The notes below the pieces were generated by a model. It worked only from the letters and a program-made list of their open reading frames with translations, had not been told where the DNA came from and searched no databases. The translations under genes were made by a program, and so were the position numbers. From Niabella soli DSM 19437 (lineage in GTDB: Bacteria; Bacteroidota; Bacteroidia; Chitinophagales; Chitinophagaceae): a stretch of 64,000 bases of DNA. Below, one piece after another: positions 25,146 through 33,285 of the stretch (its first letter is position 1; every line of letters begins with the position of its first letter). The stretch is taken from NCBI RefSeq assembly GCF_000243115.2, contig NZ_CP007035.1, forward strand, positions 4,030,001 to 4,094,000. The letters run 5' to 3'.

Positions 25146-26387
25146 ATGGGGCAGCTATATGTACCTGAAGGAACATGGGTGTTGTGCAGTGAAGGTAAAA
25201 AGATCGCGCGCATCCAGGTCAGCAGCCAGGCTACCATAAGGATCGATGGTGGCAAACTGGCGGCCACTGAGGCCGACCGTTTTGATGGCAACTTTGTCTG
25301 TTTCAAAATGGTAGCAGCCGGTGCGGTTATTGGCGCCGTGGTGGGCGCTGCCGTAGTAGCCAGCGGCGGCAGTTTGCTGGCCGTTGCGGCCGCAGGGGCT
25401 GCAGGAGCGGCCGCCGGAGCTGGTGTGGGCGGAATAGTAAGCAGCCTGCCCAGCATCTGCAGCCTGCTTTGCAAACCCTCTGACTGGACGGTGCTGCATC
25501 CGGAGGCAAGGTTTAGCGGTAAGCGCGCCTTGTTGCAAAAAGCCACGCTGAGTTGCCTGCTGGGCGGCACCGTGTCTATGAAGCTGCCCAATTACCAGGA
25601 AAGTATTGATATGGGACTGCTGGCTGGTGAAAGCGTATATAAAGATCCGGATAAGGGAGAAGCCTCCGATGATACGCCCTATCTTACACAGGATGAAAAA
25701 GACATGATCAAAAGCTATCACCGGCTGAGCGATAAAGAAAAACGGGCATTGGGACTAAATCCTAAATTATTTGGCGATCCGTCCGTATCTGATTACCACG
25801 CCGATTTATATAAAAAGGATGGGAAATATGTGCTGGTATTCCGTGGTACACAGAGTTTAAAAGATGCGGTAGAAGATGGGAAACAAGGAACAGGGATGAG
25901 CTCAGACTATTATAATAAGTCGGTACAGTTGGCTAAAGAAATGAAAAAAACAGGATTATTTACCAGTCAAAATACAATTATTACCGGCCATTCACTGGGT
26001 GGTGGCATGGCCGCCACAGCCGGTGGCGCTACCGGTTTTCCTACCTATACCTACAATGCGGCCGGAGTGCATGATGCCACATTGAACCGAAACAATATAC
26101 GTCGTTCCGATATGCAGCAGGTGCAGGCTTATAATTCTAATAACGATCCGTTGAATCAGGCACAGGATCACCGCGAGATGATCCTGGGAAATATGGGTTG
26201 GTTTGGCGGCGGGGTGATGCTTACCGGCGGCCTTCCACGGGCTGCGGGCCAGCGTATGGAACTGGACACAGGTAAGTTCGTATTACAGGGGCAAAGTGGC
26301 GGTCATGCGGCTATTAATGCGGTGCGGGTACTAGAACAGGAGGCGAAAAAAAGCGGCGGTCAAACAGTTGTCGCTAAAACACAATAA
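25146..26387 (+). CDS. PAAR-like (DUF4280-type) domain fused to a class-3 lipase: predicted antibacterial effector
   Basis: A 413-residue fusion. Residues 1-145 follow the DUF4280/PAAR-like pattern of spike-tip proteins (VPEGTWVLCSEGKKIARIQV, then TATLSCLLGGTVSM-like second half LLQKATLSCLLGG, with paired cysteines). It is interrupted by a glycine/alanine-zipper hydrophobic hairpin (about 57-100: VIGAVVGAAVVASGG, AAAGAAGAAAGAGVGG), as in effectors that cross a target membrane. From about 195 on is a lipase_3 domain: YVLVFRGTQ (oxyanion strand) and nucleophile Ser283 in GHSLGGG, with Asp334 (SNNDPLN) and His387 (SGGHAA) completing a plausible triad. It is followed 16 bp later by an ankyrin lipoprotein fitting an immunity role. 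No tube, sheath or baseplate genes are in the window. Confidence 0.85.
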   Translation: MGQLYVPEGTWVLCSEGKKIARIQVSSQATIRIDGGKLAATEADRFDGNFVCFKMVAAGAVIGAVVGAAVVASGGSLLAVAAAGAAGAAAGAGVGGIVSSLPSICSLLCKPSDWTVLHPEARFSGKRALLQKATLSCLLGGTVSMKLPNYQESIDMGLLAGESVYKDPDKGEASDDTPYLTQDEKDMIKSYHRLSDKEKRALGLNPKLFGDPSVSDYHADLYKKDGKYVLVFRGTQSLKDAVEDGKQGTGMSSDYYNKSVQLAKEMKKTGLFTSQNTIITGHSLGGGMAATAGGATGFPTYTYNAAGVHDATLNRNNIRRSDMQQVQAYNSNNDPLNQAQDHREMILGNMGWFGGGVMLTGGLPRAAGQRMELDTGKFVLQGQSGGHAAINAVRVLEQEAKKSGGQTVVAKTQ

Positions 26388-26403
26388 TTAAAAGCCCGTC
26401 TAT

Positions 26404-27396
26404 ATGATTAAATCTATCATTATCATTTCATTATTCTTAAATGTCGGATGTATGTCAGGTGTAAAACAGGATAACAATAAGGGACCAGTCAGAGAACAGG
26501 ATAAAATGAAAAAAGACAACCCTCCCGAAAAATTCTTTAAAGGGGAGGATTTAAAAATGGCGACTGCTATTTATAAAAACGATAATCAGACAATAGAGAA
26601 CCTGGTGAAGCAGGAACATTTTAATGTAAATGGAAGAGGCAGCGTCATTATCCCAAGTTATTCACCCACAGACACCGTTCGGTATACTTATCTGAATTAT
26701 GCAGTAGTGATCGGGGCCTTGCCCGCTGCAGAAAAGTTATTGCAGTTAGGTGCAGATGTAAATCTCGTTGCTGTTAATGGAGGAGGCTATAATGCCAACA
26801 TAAATATGGCTTGCAGCAATCGGAATAAAGAGATGATACGGCTCTTGATTCAATCTAAAGAGAACCTGAACCCGGAGTTTTGCGACTCACCGATTAATGA
26901 TCTGCTAATTGGAAATGCTGATAAAAGTTTAATTGATTTATTGCTGAACAGTGGAGCGAATATAAACTATCAGTCCTACGTTGGCGGCGGAGTGGCTGTT
27001 TCAACTGCATTAAATCTGGACAAGTTTGATTTTGTAAATTATTTTCTGGATAAAGGCGCTGATCCTTCTATTAATGAATATTCCGGCACCAGTTTGGCTT
27101 TGGAAATACAATCGGAATTAGCCGAAGGCAGACTTGCGGCTAATGGTTTGAAAGAGTATACCCAGCTAAAGGAACGACTGATAAATCAGTTTCATATAAA
27201 ATTCCCTGTAAAAAGAGAGTATCGAAAAGGGCAGGAAGCTTGTATTAAACGATATGAAAACCTTTCGCAGGCGGATAAGGACTTCCTGGGGAAAGACGAG
27301 GCCGAGAGAATAAATTTATATAAAGAAAATCTTTCTAAAAATATTACGATAACCGGCCAGTCGATAGACAGTTTTGAAGCGGCAGGTGTACAATAG
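26404..27396 (+). CDS. Ankyrin-repeat lipoprotein, predicted immunity to the lipase
   Basis: A 330-residue predicted lipoprotein: signal MIKSIIIISLFLNVGC with the lipobox Cys at 16, so it is anchored in the inner or outer membrane facing the periplasm. Residues ~45-235 hold about five ankyrin-type repeats (AAEKLLQLGADVNLVAVNGG, LIDLLLNSGANINYQ, FVNYFLDKGADPSIN). Periplasmic ankyrin proteins are known as immunity partners of type VI lipase effectors in Proteobacteria; the position 16 bp after the lipase gene supports the same role here. Codon and base use is more AT-rich than the housekeeping genes around, consistent with recent acquisition. Specific binding to the lipase is inferred. Confidence 0.82.
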   Translation: MIKSIIIISLFLNVGCMSGVKQDNNKGPVREQDKMKKDNPPEKFFKGEDLKMATAIYKNDNQTIENLVKQEHFNVNGRGSVIIPSYSPTDTVRYTYLNYAVVIGALPAAEKLLQLGADVNLVAVNGGGYNANINMACSNRNKEMIRLLIQSKENLNPEFCDSPINDLLIGNADKSLIDLLLNSGANINYQSYVGGGVAVSTALNLDKFDFVNYFLDKGADPSINEYSGTSLALEIQSELAEGRLAANGLKEYTQLKERLINQFHIKFPVKREYRKGQEACIKRYENLSQADKDFLGKDEAERINLYKENLSKNITITGQSIDSFEAAGVQ

Positions 27397-27412
27397 TAAA
27401 TCCAGGTATACA

Positions 27413-28060
27413 GTGGATAAGGAAGCAACACAATTCATAAGCCGCTGGGGAAAACATAAGGGAGTGGCTGGTTGTATTAAATACATAGTGCGCTACTTTT
27501 TGATGGGATTAATAGCGAGCCCGCTGGTATTGACATTGCTCAATAAGGATATTTGGAAACAACTTAAAGAAAGTGGATTGAAGGAGAGTTTCTTGCCTAT
27601 AGCATTTTTATGCTTGATTTTTTCAATTTTCCCCGCCATTGCCGCGGGCCTTATTATCTGGAATAAGAACAACAGGCGACACAAATTGCTGACGGTAAAC
27701 GCAGGCAGATACAAAAGTGCAAAAAGACACAAAATCTTAGAAAATGCCAAATGGCTGGCGAAGGATAAAATATGGTACAGGGCGATTGAGCTCAGCATAT
27801 TTCCTGCTGTGCCTGTTGCAGTACTTTCATTTAGTCTTCTTTTGGTCTATAATGCTCCACCCTACTATTTGTATCCTTTTTTTGCCTGCTGCGCACTGCT
27901 GGCTTTCCGGATAATTTATGAAATAATCCGGGTATGTTTGAGACGAGGGAATAATCGCAGGTCGACAGTGCCAGGTATTGTAAAAACAATATTTATAATA
28001 TTAAGTTCCCTGGTTGTATTATCCTTGTTAAACCTGTTTTTTATTAAAATAAATATTTGA
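27413..28060 (+). CDS. Hypothetical four-helix membrane protein in the effector cluster
   Basis: About 215 residues (start uncertain). Two pairs of hydrophobic segments (KYIVRYFLMGLIASPLVLTLL, FLPIAFLCLIFSIFPAIAAGLII; then LSIFPAVPVAVLSFSLLLVY, LYPFFACCALLAFRII), plus a last one at the C-terminus (IVKTIFIILSSLVVLSLL), indicate an integral membrane protein with a basic cytoplasmic loop. The frame opens with TTG at 27374, overlapping the ankyrin gene by 23 bp; the GTG at 27413, preceded by CCAGG, is preferred because it avoids this overlap. I do not recognise the family. It may be a second immunity factor or an unrelated passenger; AT-rich like its upstream neighbour. Confidence 0.65.
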   Translation: MDKEATQFISRWGKHKGVAGCIKYIVRYFLMGLIASPLVLTLLNKDIWKQLKESGLKESFLPIAFLCLIFSIFPAIAAGLIIWNKNNRRHKLLTVNAGRYKSAKRHKILENAKWLAKDKIWYRAIELSIFPAVPVAVLSFSLLLVYNAPPYYLYPFFACCALLAFRIIYEIIRVCLRRGNNRRSTVPGIVKTIFIILSSLVVLSLLNLFFIKINI

Positions 28061-28168
28061 GCATGTGGTGGTACGCTGCAGTTTCGCTGTTGACGTGTTG
28101 ATTCTAAGCAAAATAAACCGCCCATGATCAATTCCATAACCTCAATCTTCAGGTGTGCATAAAAAAAA

Positions 28169-28199
28169 TTGCAAACCCGGACAAATGGCCGTAATTTTG
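28169..28199 (+). promoter_or_regulatory. Promoter of the Xre-RES pair (-33 and -7 elements)
   Basis: TTG (28169-28171), 20 bp, then TAATTTTG (28192-28199), matching the Bacteroidota -33/-7 arrangement. It lies inside the longest open frame of the antitoxin and thus supports the downstream ATG at 28215 as the true start. Confidence 0.6.
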
Positions 28200-28214
28200 G
28201 GACAAATAAATAAA

Positions 28215-28742
28215 ATGAAATCGCCCAGGCAAAAACGTAAATCTCCTAAAGAGCAACCTGCTAACGTATTGCAGGAGCCTGCTGTGGCCTACGGTATTGC
28301 CCAAAGCCGCCAGGTCCGCAATTCATTATCCTTAATGGGCCTGGCAGATATCGCTGCTTATAAAACCATTCAAAGCACAACAGATTTCATCGAACGCATA
28401 CGGGAGGGGCTTCCCAAAAAGGCACTGGATCATCTTTCTGAAATAGCAGGGCTCACTGATATTGAAATGGCTGGCATCATCCATACTTCTGACCGAACCC
28501 TGCGTCGCTACGCTGCTTCGCAAAAACTAAACGCAGAACAATCCGAGCGTATTATAGAACTGGCAAGGTTATATACAAGAGGTGCGGATGTATTTGACGA
28601 TATCGAATCTTTTAAAATATGGATGGCTACACCCGTTGATGCACTGGGAGGTAAAAAACCTAAAGTTTTTTTAGATACTTCCATGGGCATAGAATTATTA
28701 ATGGAAGAGCTGGGGCGCATAGAGCAGGGTATTTTTGCATAG
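28215..28742 (+). CDS. Xre/ParS-type antitoxin (DUF2384) of a RES-Xre pair
   Basis: A 175-residue antitoxin. The N-terminal region has an Xre-like helix-turn-helix (GLTDIEMAGIIHTSDRTLRRYAASQKLN, about 90-118). The C-terminal DUF2384/MbcA-ParS-Xre toxin-binding region contains ADVFDDIESFKIWMATPVDALGGKKP, the typical segment that ends in a GIELLMEELGRIEQG helix inserted in the toxin's active site. The frame runs upstream to GTG 28155, but a good promoter lies within that stretch, so ATG 28215 is preferred. The RES toxin gene follows after 52 bp. Such antitoxins usually autorepress the operon. Confidence 0.92.
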   Translation: MKSPRQKRKSPKEQPANVLQEPAVAYGIAQSRQVRNSLSLMGLADIAAYKTIQSTTDFIERIREGLPKKALDHLSEIAGLTDIEMAGIIHTSDRTLRRYAASQKLNAEQSERIIELARLYTRGADVFDDIESFKIWMATPVDALGGKKPKVFLDTSMGIELLMEELGRIEQGIFA

Positions 28743-28794
28743 GGTCTGCCTCCGGCAATTGCTGATTGAATGAGTAGCCTCTAACGCTAAAGGA

Positions 28795-29250
28795 ATGAAA
28801 GTATACCGGATTAGTAAATGTAATTATATTGACGATCTGAGCGGTGCGGGTGCAGCGCGCTTTTCAGGACGCTGGCATTCGAAAGGAACTTATATTTTAT
28901 ATACTGCGGCTTCAGCAGCTCTCGCGATGCTGGAAAGCATCGTGCATATTACGACCCTTGTTAAACCGGAACTTTGCATCGTTTGCCTCGACGTTCCGGA
29001 AGAAAAAATACAGACCCTTTCACTTGCGCAACTTCCCAATCAATGGTTTGTAAACCCTTCGCCCGATGTATTGAAAAGCGTGGGCGACAGGTTTGTAAAA
29101 GAAGGCATATACCTGATGCTGAAAACGCCTTCTGCCATAATGCCCGAAGAACATAATTACCTGATTAATCCTGCGCACCCTGATTTTAAAAAAATAAAAG
29201 TGATGTATAGCCGGCAGATCCGTTTGGATGAGCGGTTATTCAAAAATTAA
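28795..29250 (+). CDS. RES domain toxin (NAD+ phosphorylase family)
   Basis: A 151-residue RES toxin. Characterised members deplete cellular NAD+ by phosphorolysis, halting growth until the antitoxin binds. The N-terminal Arg motif ARFSGRWHSKGTYILY (about 21-36), the Glu-Ser pair AMLESIVH (E47) and the conserved C-terminal NYLINPAHPDFKKIKV segment are present, and the length is normal. The ATG at 28795 is clear. It is second in the operon with the Xre antitoxin, the usual order. Whether it is active cannot be told by sequence, but no key motif is missing. Confidence 0.93.
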   Translation: MKVYRISKCNYIDDLSGAGAARFSGRWHSKGTYILYTAASAALAMLESIVHITTLVKPELCIVCLDVPEEKIQTLSLAQLPNQWFVNPSPDVLKSVGDRFVKEGIYLMLKTPSAIMPEEHNYLINPAHPDFKKIKVMYSRQIRLDERLFKN

Positions 29251-29280
29251 AGAAGCTTTAAAAATTTCCCGGGCAGCTTT

Positions 29281-29288
29281 TATCTTTG
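29281..29288 (+). promoter_or_regulatory. -7 promoter box of rnhA, 4 nt from the start codon
   Basis: TATCTTTG, an exact TAnnTTTG match, ends 4 nt before the rnhA ATG at 29293; predicts a leaderless or nearly leaderless message. Confidence 0.5.
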
Positions 29289-29292
29289 CCCA

Positions 29293-29754
29293 ATGCAGGG
29301 TAATGGCATTACTATTTACACAGATGGTTCCTCCCGCGGCAATCCGGGCCCGGGCGGTTATGGCGTTTTATTAATGTATGGTAAGCATGTAAAAGAATTA
29401 TCGGGCGGGTTTAAAAAAACGACCAATAACCGGATGGAGCTGCTGGCGGTGATAGAAGGGCTGAAGGCATTAAAAACGGCCGATATCCCCGTTACGATTT
29501 ATTCCGACAGCCAGTACGTGGTAAATTCCGTTACAAAGGGATGGCTGAATAACTGGATACGGACGGATTTTAAAGGCGGGAAAAAGAATAAAGACCTGTG
29601 GACAGCATACCACCAGCTTGCGAAACAATTCCAGATAAAATTTGTTTGGGTAAGGGGTCATGCCGACAACCCGTATAATAACCGTTGTGATATATTGGCC
29701 ACAACCGCAGCGGATGGAAAACATCTGGTTGTGGATGCGGGGTTCGAGGGGTAA
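29293..29754 (+). CDS. rnhA: Ribonuclease HI
   Basis: A 153-residue type 1 RNase H, which removes RNA from RNA-DNA hybrids, for example R-loops and lagging-strand primers. All four metal ligands are visible: Asp11 in TIYTDGSSRGNPG, Glu49 in NNRMELLAV, Asp72 in YSDSQYVV and Asp133 in NNRCDILA, with His123 in VRGHADNP on the flexible loop. The basic handle region KGWLNNWIRTDFKGGKKNKD is present. It begins 42 bp after the RES toxin but has its own promoter box, so it is not part of that operon. Confidence 0.97.
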   Translation: MQGNGITIYTDGSSRGNPGPGGYGVLLMYGKHVKELSGGFKKTTNNRMELLAVIEGLKALKTADIPVTIYSDSQYVVNSVTKGWLNNWIRTDFKGGKKNKDLWTAYHQLAKQFQIKFVWVRGHADNPYNNRCDILATTAADGKHLVVDAGFEG

Positions 29755-29792
29755 ACGCTTAAGGCGCAACGCTCAATACTGATACAAACAAC

Positions 29793-29822
29793 GGACCTGT
29801 AACCTGTAACTAGTAACTAGTA
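29793..29822. repeat. Heptamer repeat run (GTTACnn type)
   Basis: CTGTAAC-CTGTAAC-TAGTAAC-TAGTATC: four 7-bp units, placed just 5 bp after the sdaA stop codon (leftward gene), as at ribBA. Convergent with rnhA. Confidence 0.55.
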
Positions 29823-29826
29823 TCCG

Positions 29827-31260
29827 TTAGCACTCCGGCAGGCTCAGCGGAACGTGCACGGCCAATCCTCCATCAGCCGTTTCCTTATATTTAAAATTCA
29901 TATCCTGCGCGGTGTCCCACATCGTTTTTATTACTTCATCCAGGGACACCCGGGCAAAGTCCGGCGTGCTTTGCAAGGCCAGTTGGGAAGCGGTGATCGC
30001 CTTAATGGCGCCCATGGTATTGCGTTCAATACAAGGTACCTGCACCAGACCCCCGATCGGGTCGCAGGTCATGCCCAGGTGGTGCTCCATGGCAATTTCA
30101 GCCGCCATCATAGCCTGCTTCTGTGAACCGCCAAGCGCTTCCGTCAACGCTGCGGCAGCCATTGAAGAAGATACGCCAATTTCAGCCTGACAACCGCCCA
30201 TAGCGGCGGAAATGGTTGATTCTTTTTTAAAGATACTTCCGATCTCAGCAGCCGTCATCAGGAATTTATTGATCTTTTCCTGGATATTGGATGCGTCCGA
30301 GCAAAAAATAAGGTAATAATGCAATACTGCGGGTATGACGCCGGCGGACCCGTTGGTGGGAGCCGTAACCACACGGCCGAAGGAGGCGTTCTCCTCATTT
30401 ACCGCCAAGGCAAAACAACTGACCCAATCCAGCGTATAACGAAAGCTGCTGCCGCCATTCCGGATCCCGGCAATCCATTCCTCATAATTAGCGTAAGCTG
30501 CGCCGCCGATCAATTTTTTATTTAGCGAGGCTGCCCGTCGTCTTACGTTCAATCCTCCAGGTAAAATACCGGTTTGATGGCACCCCCGGTAAACGCAGTC
30601 GCGCATGGCCGCCCATATTTTCTGTAGCCCTTCATTGGTGGCGGCTTCGCTGCGCCAGGCCTGTTCATTTTCATTGACGATCTCGCTGATGCTTAGCCCT
30701 GTTTTAATACACCAACGTAACAGATCGTCTGCATTGTCGATGGGAAAAGGCAACAGTACATCATTGTTTAAAACGGTGTTTTCGCCTTCTTCTTTCACAA
30801 ATCCGCCTCCAATAGAATAATAGGTTTTGGCAATAGCTTCACCATCCTGCAGTGTCGCCAGGAACGTCATTCCGTTAGAATGATAGGGCAGTGTTTCTGT
30901 ATAAAGAAATTCAATGGCAGCATGCGGATCAAAGGAGATCTCCTGTACGCCTCCAAGCAATAATTTCTTTGTTCCCCGGATCGCAGCAATAGTGGAATCG
31001 ATCTTGTCCACCGCAAAGCTAACCGGGTCATAGCCACAGAGGCCCAGTTGTACGGCTATATCCGTACCATGGCCCATACCTGTTTTGGCAAGGGATCCGT
31101 AAAGTAGTATGCTGAGCTCCCGCACTTTTGCCAACTGCGCGCTGTTTCGTAAAAATGCTAAAAAACGCTCTGCCGCCCGCCAGGGACCCAATGTATGAGA
31201 GCTGGAGGGCCCAACACCAATTTTCAACATATCAAAAACCGAGATCGGTTCGTATTGCAT
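29827..31260 (-). CDS. sdaA: L-serine ammonia-lyase (single-chain, iron-sulfur type)
   Basis: A 477-residue L-serine dehydratase: converts serine to pyruvate and ammonia with a 4Fe-4S cluster. The beta-domain start [28 protein letters not shown] and the alpha-domain segments [39 protein letters not shown] and [18 protein letters not shown], whose cysteines bind the cluster, are all present in one chain. It is a single-gene unit, convergent with rnhA. The upstream region holds a tandem repeat; no exact -7 box was found there (TAATTTAG is a near match). Confidence 0.96.
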   Translation of the reverse strand: MQYEPISVFDMLKIGVGPSSSHTLGPWRAAERFLAFLRNSAQLAKVRELSILLYGSLAKTGMGHGTDIAVQLGLCGYDPVSFAVDKIDSTIAAIRGTKKLLLGGVQEISFDPHAAIEFLYTETLPYHSNGMTFLATLQDGEAIAKTYYSIGGGFVKEEGENTVLNNDVLLPFPIDNADDLLRWCIKTGLSISEIVNENEQAWRSEAATNEGLQKIWAAMRDCVYRGCHQTGILPGGLNVRRRAASLNKKLIGGAAYANYEEWIAGIRNGGSSFRYTLDWVSCFALAVNEENASFGRVVTAPTNGSAGVIPAVLHYYLIFCSDASNIQEKINKFLMTAAEIGSIFKKESTISAAMGGCQAEIGVSSSMAAAALTEALGGSQKQAMMAAEIAMEHHLGMTCDPIGGLVQVPCIERNTMGAIKAITASQLALQSTPDFARVSLDEVIKTMWDTAQDMNFKYKETADGGLAVHVPLSLPEC

Positions 31261-31575
31261 AAACAGAATTTTAGAAGCTAAATTACGGTAAAGCAGGGTA
31301 TTTCACGCGGCGGCGCAGAGGAGCGGTGACGCGGGGGCGCAAAAAAAGGAAATGTTACTTTGATCGTGAAAAGTCAAATGATAAATGTGAGTTGCTCACG
31401 TCTATCGTTTCCCGTCTCCCGATATTTGGTGTTGCACGCAAGGACGCAAAGGAGCAAGGACGCAGGAGCATTTTAAAAATGAAGTGTTGCGTTAATCGTG
31501 AAATGTCAAACGGCAGACGTGAATCGCTCACGGCTGTCGTTTCTCGTTTTTCGATACGTTACGATTGCCAGATAA
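31261..31575. repeat. Repeat-filled gap with a 62-bp tandem duplication
   Basis: Two 62-bp copies at 31363-31424 and 31495-31556 (period 132 bp) share about 77% of bases, most differences being transitions. Each folds into an imperfect hairpin centred on GTGA...TCAC. In front of each copy lies a run of the gcaaggacgcaaagg type (31311-31342 and 31434-31470). An open frame through this stretch (31326-31607) is a chance product. It separates the sdaA start from the end of the FKBP operon. Confidence 0.65.
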
Positions 31576-32091
31576 CTAGTTCCCTACTTTCACCAACTGT
31601 ATATTAAAATACAACGGCTGGTTGGCCAGCACGCCACCGTTCGGGTTGCAGCCGTAGGCAAGCGAAGACGGAATTATAAGCCGGATCTGCCCGCCCTCTT
31701 TAATTTTCGGAAGCCCCTGTTGCCAGCCGGGGATCAATTGGTTTAGCGGAGGAGTGGTCACGCCGTCCGGGTAAGCCGCGTAAGTGGAATCATAGGGGCT
31801 CCCATTCATGTAATAGGCAATATATTTCACGGTAAGTGTGCTGCTGCCCGTGGGCGCAGCGCCCGTGCCGGCATTTACAATCTCGTAAAACACGCTGTCT
31901 GTATTGCTGGTGGTATCCATTACAAAAGCACTGTCCCGTACCATGGCTTTCATAGTATCCAGTTCGTTGGCAATAGGAACCGGTGTACAGGTTGCCGTAT
32001 CTTTTTGTTTCAGGCATCCGATCACCAGGATCAGTCCGGCTACAACAATAAAGACAGCAGCATATTTTTTTATCGGGATCATTAAACGCAT
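31576..32091 (-). CDS. FKBP-type peptidyl-prolyl isomerase lipoprotein, copy 1
   Basis: A 171-residue predicted lipoprotein (lipobox LVIGC) with an FKBP-like domain in its C-terminal ~110 residues: a beta strand TVKYIAYYMNGSPYDST, then QLIPGWQQGLPKIKEGGQIRLIIPSSLAYGCNPNGG, ending in LYFNIQLVKVGN. FKBP proteins speed up cis-trans isomerisation at proline and act as chaperones; here the site is the periplasm or cell surface. It is the last of three related genes in one leftward operon, 61 bp after the second. A start at 32091 or 32082 is preferred over the longer frame because both sit directly on the signal peptide. Confidence 0.88.
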   Translation of the reverse strand: MRLMIPIKKYAAVFIVVAGLILVIGCLKQKDTATCTPVPIANELDTMKAMVRDSAFVMDTTSNTDSVFYEIVNAGTGAAPTGSSTLTVKYIAYYMNGSPYDSTYAAYPDGVTTPPLNQLIPGWQQGLPKIKEGGQIRLIIPSSLAYGCNPNGGVLANQPLYFNIQLVKVGN

Positions 32092-32152
32092 CGATTGTTC
32101 ACCCGCTAAATTACAGGAAACATTTTTATTGGAGGTTATCATGCCCCCGGTC

Positions 32153-32626
32153 TTATTTCGACCTGGCGCCCAGTAATTCTATATAAAAGTACAGCGGCTG
32201 ATTCGGCGCAATAGGTCCGCTGCCGGTACAACCGTAGGCAAGGGAAGACTGCATGATCAATTTTATCTTGCCTCCTACTTTAATTTTCGGAATGCCAATC
32301 TGCCAGCCTTCAATCAGCTCTGATAGCTTAAAGGTAACGTTATTGGCGGCATCGAACTGCTGCCCGTTTGACACCAGCCTTCCTACGTAATTGATAGTAA
32401 TTGAATCTGTTACTGCCGGCTGTGCCCCCGTGCCCGGGTCTATTATCTGGTATAAAATACCCGTTGCATCCTGTTGAACGGCCATAGCACTGTCTGCCGC
32501 AAATTTCTGCATGGCCGGCATTTCCACGGCTACCGGCTGGGGAGTGCAGTTTCCCATATCACTACTTTTTATACAACCAACAACTATAAGGGCTGCAACA
32601 ACTCCTAAAACGAGCAATTTTCTCAT
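32153..32626 (-). CDS. FKBP-type peptidyl-prolyl isomerase lipoprotein, copy 2
   Basis: A 157-residue lipoprotein (lipobox LIVVGC, Cys18). The FKBP domain follows: DSITINYVGRLVSNGQQFDAANN, ELIEGWQIGIPKIKVGGKIKLIMQSSLAYGC, then LYFYIELLGARSK. It resembles its downstream neighbour closely, including the segment CTPQPVAVEMPAMQKFAADS after the lipobox (CTPVPIANELDTM in copy 1), so the pair arose by duplication. Typical FKBP aromatic pocket residues are only partly kept, so isomerase activity is likely but not certain. Confidence 0.9.
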   Translation of the reverse strand: MRKLLVLGVVAALIVVGCIKSSDMGNCTPQPVAVEMPAMQKFAADSAMAVQQDATGILYQIIDPGTGAQPAVTDSITINYVGRLVSNGQQFDAANNVTFKLSELIEGWQIGIPKIKVGGKIKLIMQSSLAYGCTGSGPIAPNQPLYFYIELLGARSK

Positions 32627-32713
32627 GTGTTTAATAAATTTTATATCAATACCTCCCTGTTATCCAGGCACAGGGTGGGTTTTTGTAGGCGGCTATTATT
32701 ATTTTCCGGGCAA

Positions 32714-33250
32714 TTAAAAGGACGAAGAAGCCATGCCTTTTAACTGAAAAGTATAAATTAACTGGGAATTTGCAGGTAAATTGGTTCCTGTATTACATCC
32801 GTAAGCATTGGAAGAAGGGATGATGATGCTTATGGAACCACCATTCGTAATTTTCGTAAGCGCATAATACACTCCCAAAGGATAGCCTTGTGCTGCATAT
32901 TCTGATAATTTGTGTGAACCGCTTTGCGTAGTGGCTGAATCGATCAGTGTTCCGTCCAAAAGGTGGGTTTCAAAATGGAATGCCACAAATGAATCTGCGG
33001 AGGGTGTGTTAGCGCCGGCGCCGGGGATCAATGCAGGGCTCGATACACCGTAATAGGCACCCGCCTGGTCATCAAATTGGTATTGGCTTGCCTGCCCGCT
33101 GGTTTGCAGGAACGCATCAATAACTGCCCGGTCCTGGGTTAAGGTTAATCCATTGGTACACGCGGTAGATTGATTTGTTTTCATACAGGAAGCAAGGGTT
33201 ACTACAGTTGCCGCAACAGCAATCAAGGGCATTAAAAACTTTTTTTTCAT
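32714..33250 (-). CDS. FKBP-like lipoprotein, copy 3 (diverged)
   Basis: A 178-residue lipoprotein (lipobox TLASC, Cys22), with an FKBP-like C-terminal region: FVAFHFETHLLDGTLIDSATTQSG, then GYPLGVYYALTKITNGGSISIIIPSSNAYGC, ending LIYTFQLKGMASS. It is the most diverged of the three: the usual GWxxGLP segment has become GVYYALT, so the ligand pocket is altered and a purely chaperone or structural role is possible. It is preceded by a small membrane-protein gene 35 bp upstream and followed by copy 2 after 87 bp. Confidence 0.85.
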   Translation of the reverse strand: MKKKFLMPLIAVAATVVTLASCMKTNQSTACTNGLTLTQDRAVIDAFLQTSGQASQYQFDDQAGAYYGVSSPALIPGAGANTPSADSFVAFHFETHLLDGTLIDSATTQSGSHKLSEYAAQGYPLGVYYALTKITNGGSISIIIPSSNAYGCNTGTNLPANSQLIYTFQLKGMASSSF

Positions 33251-33285
33251 TTGTGATTTTTTATAATAAATTAATTATCAATAAA

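Noticed and set aside
31326-31607. 93-codon frame upstream of sdaA
   Set aside because: Runs through both repeat copies, so its internal similarity reflects the DNA duplication, not a protein.
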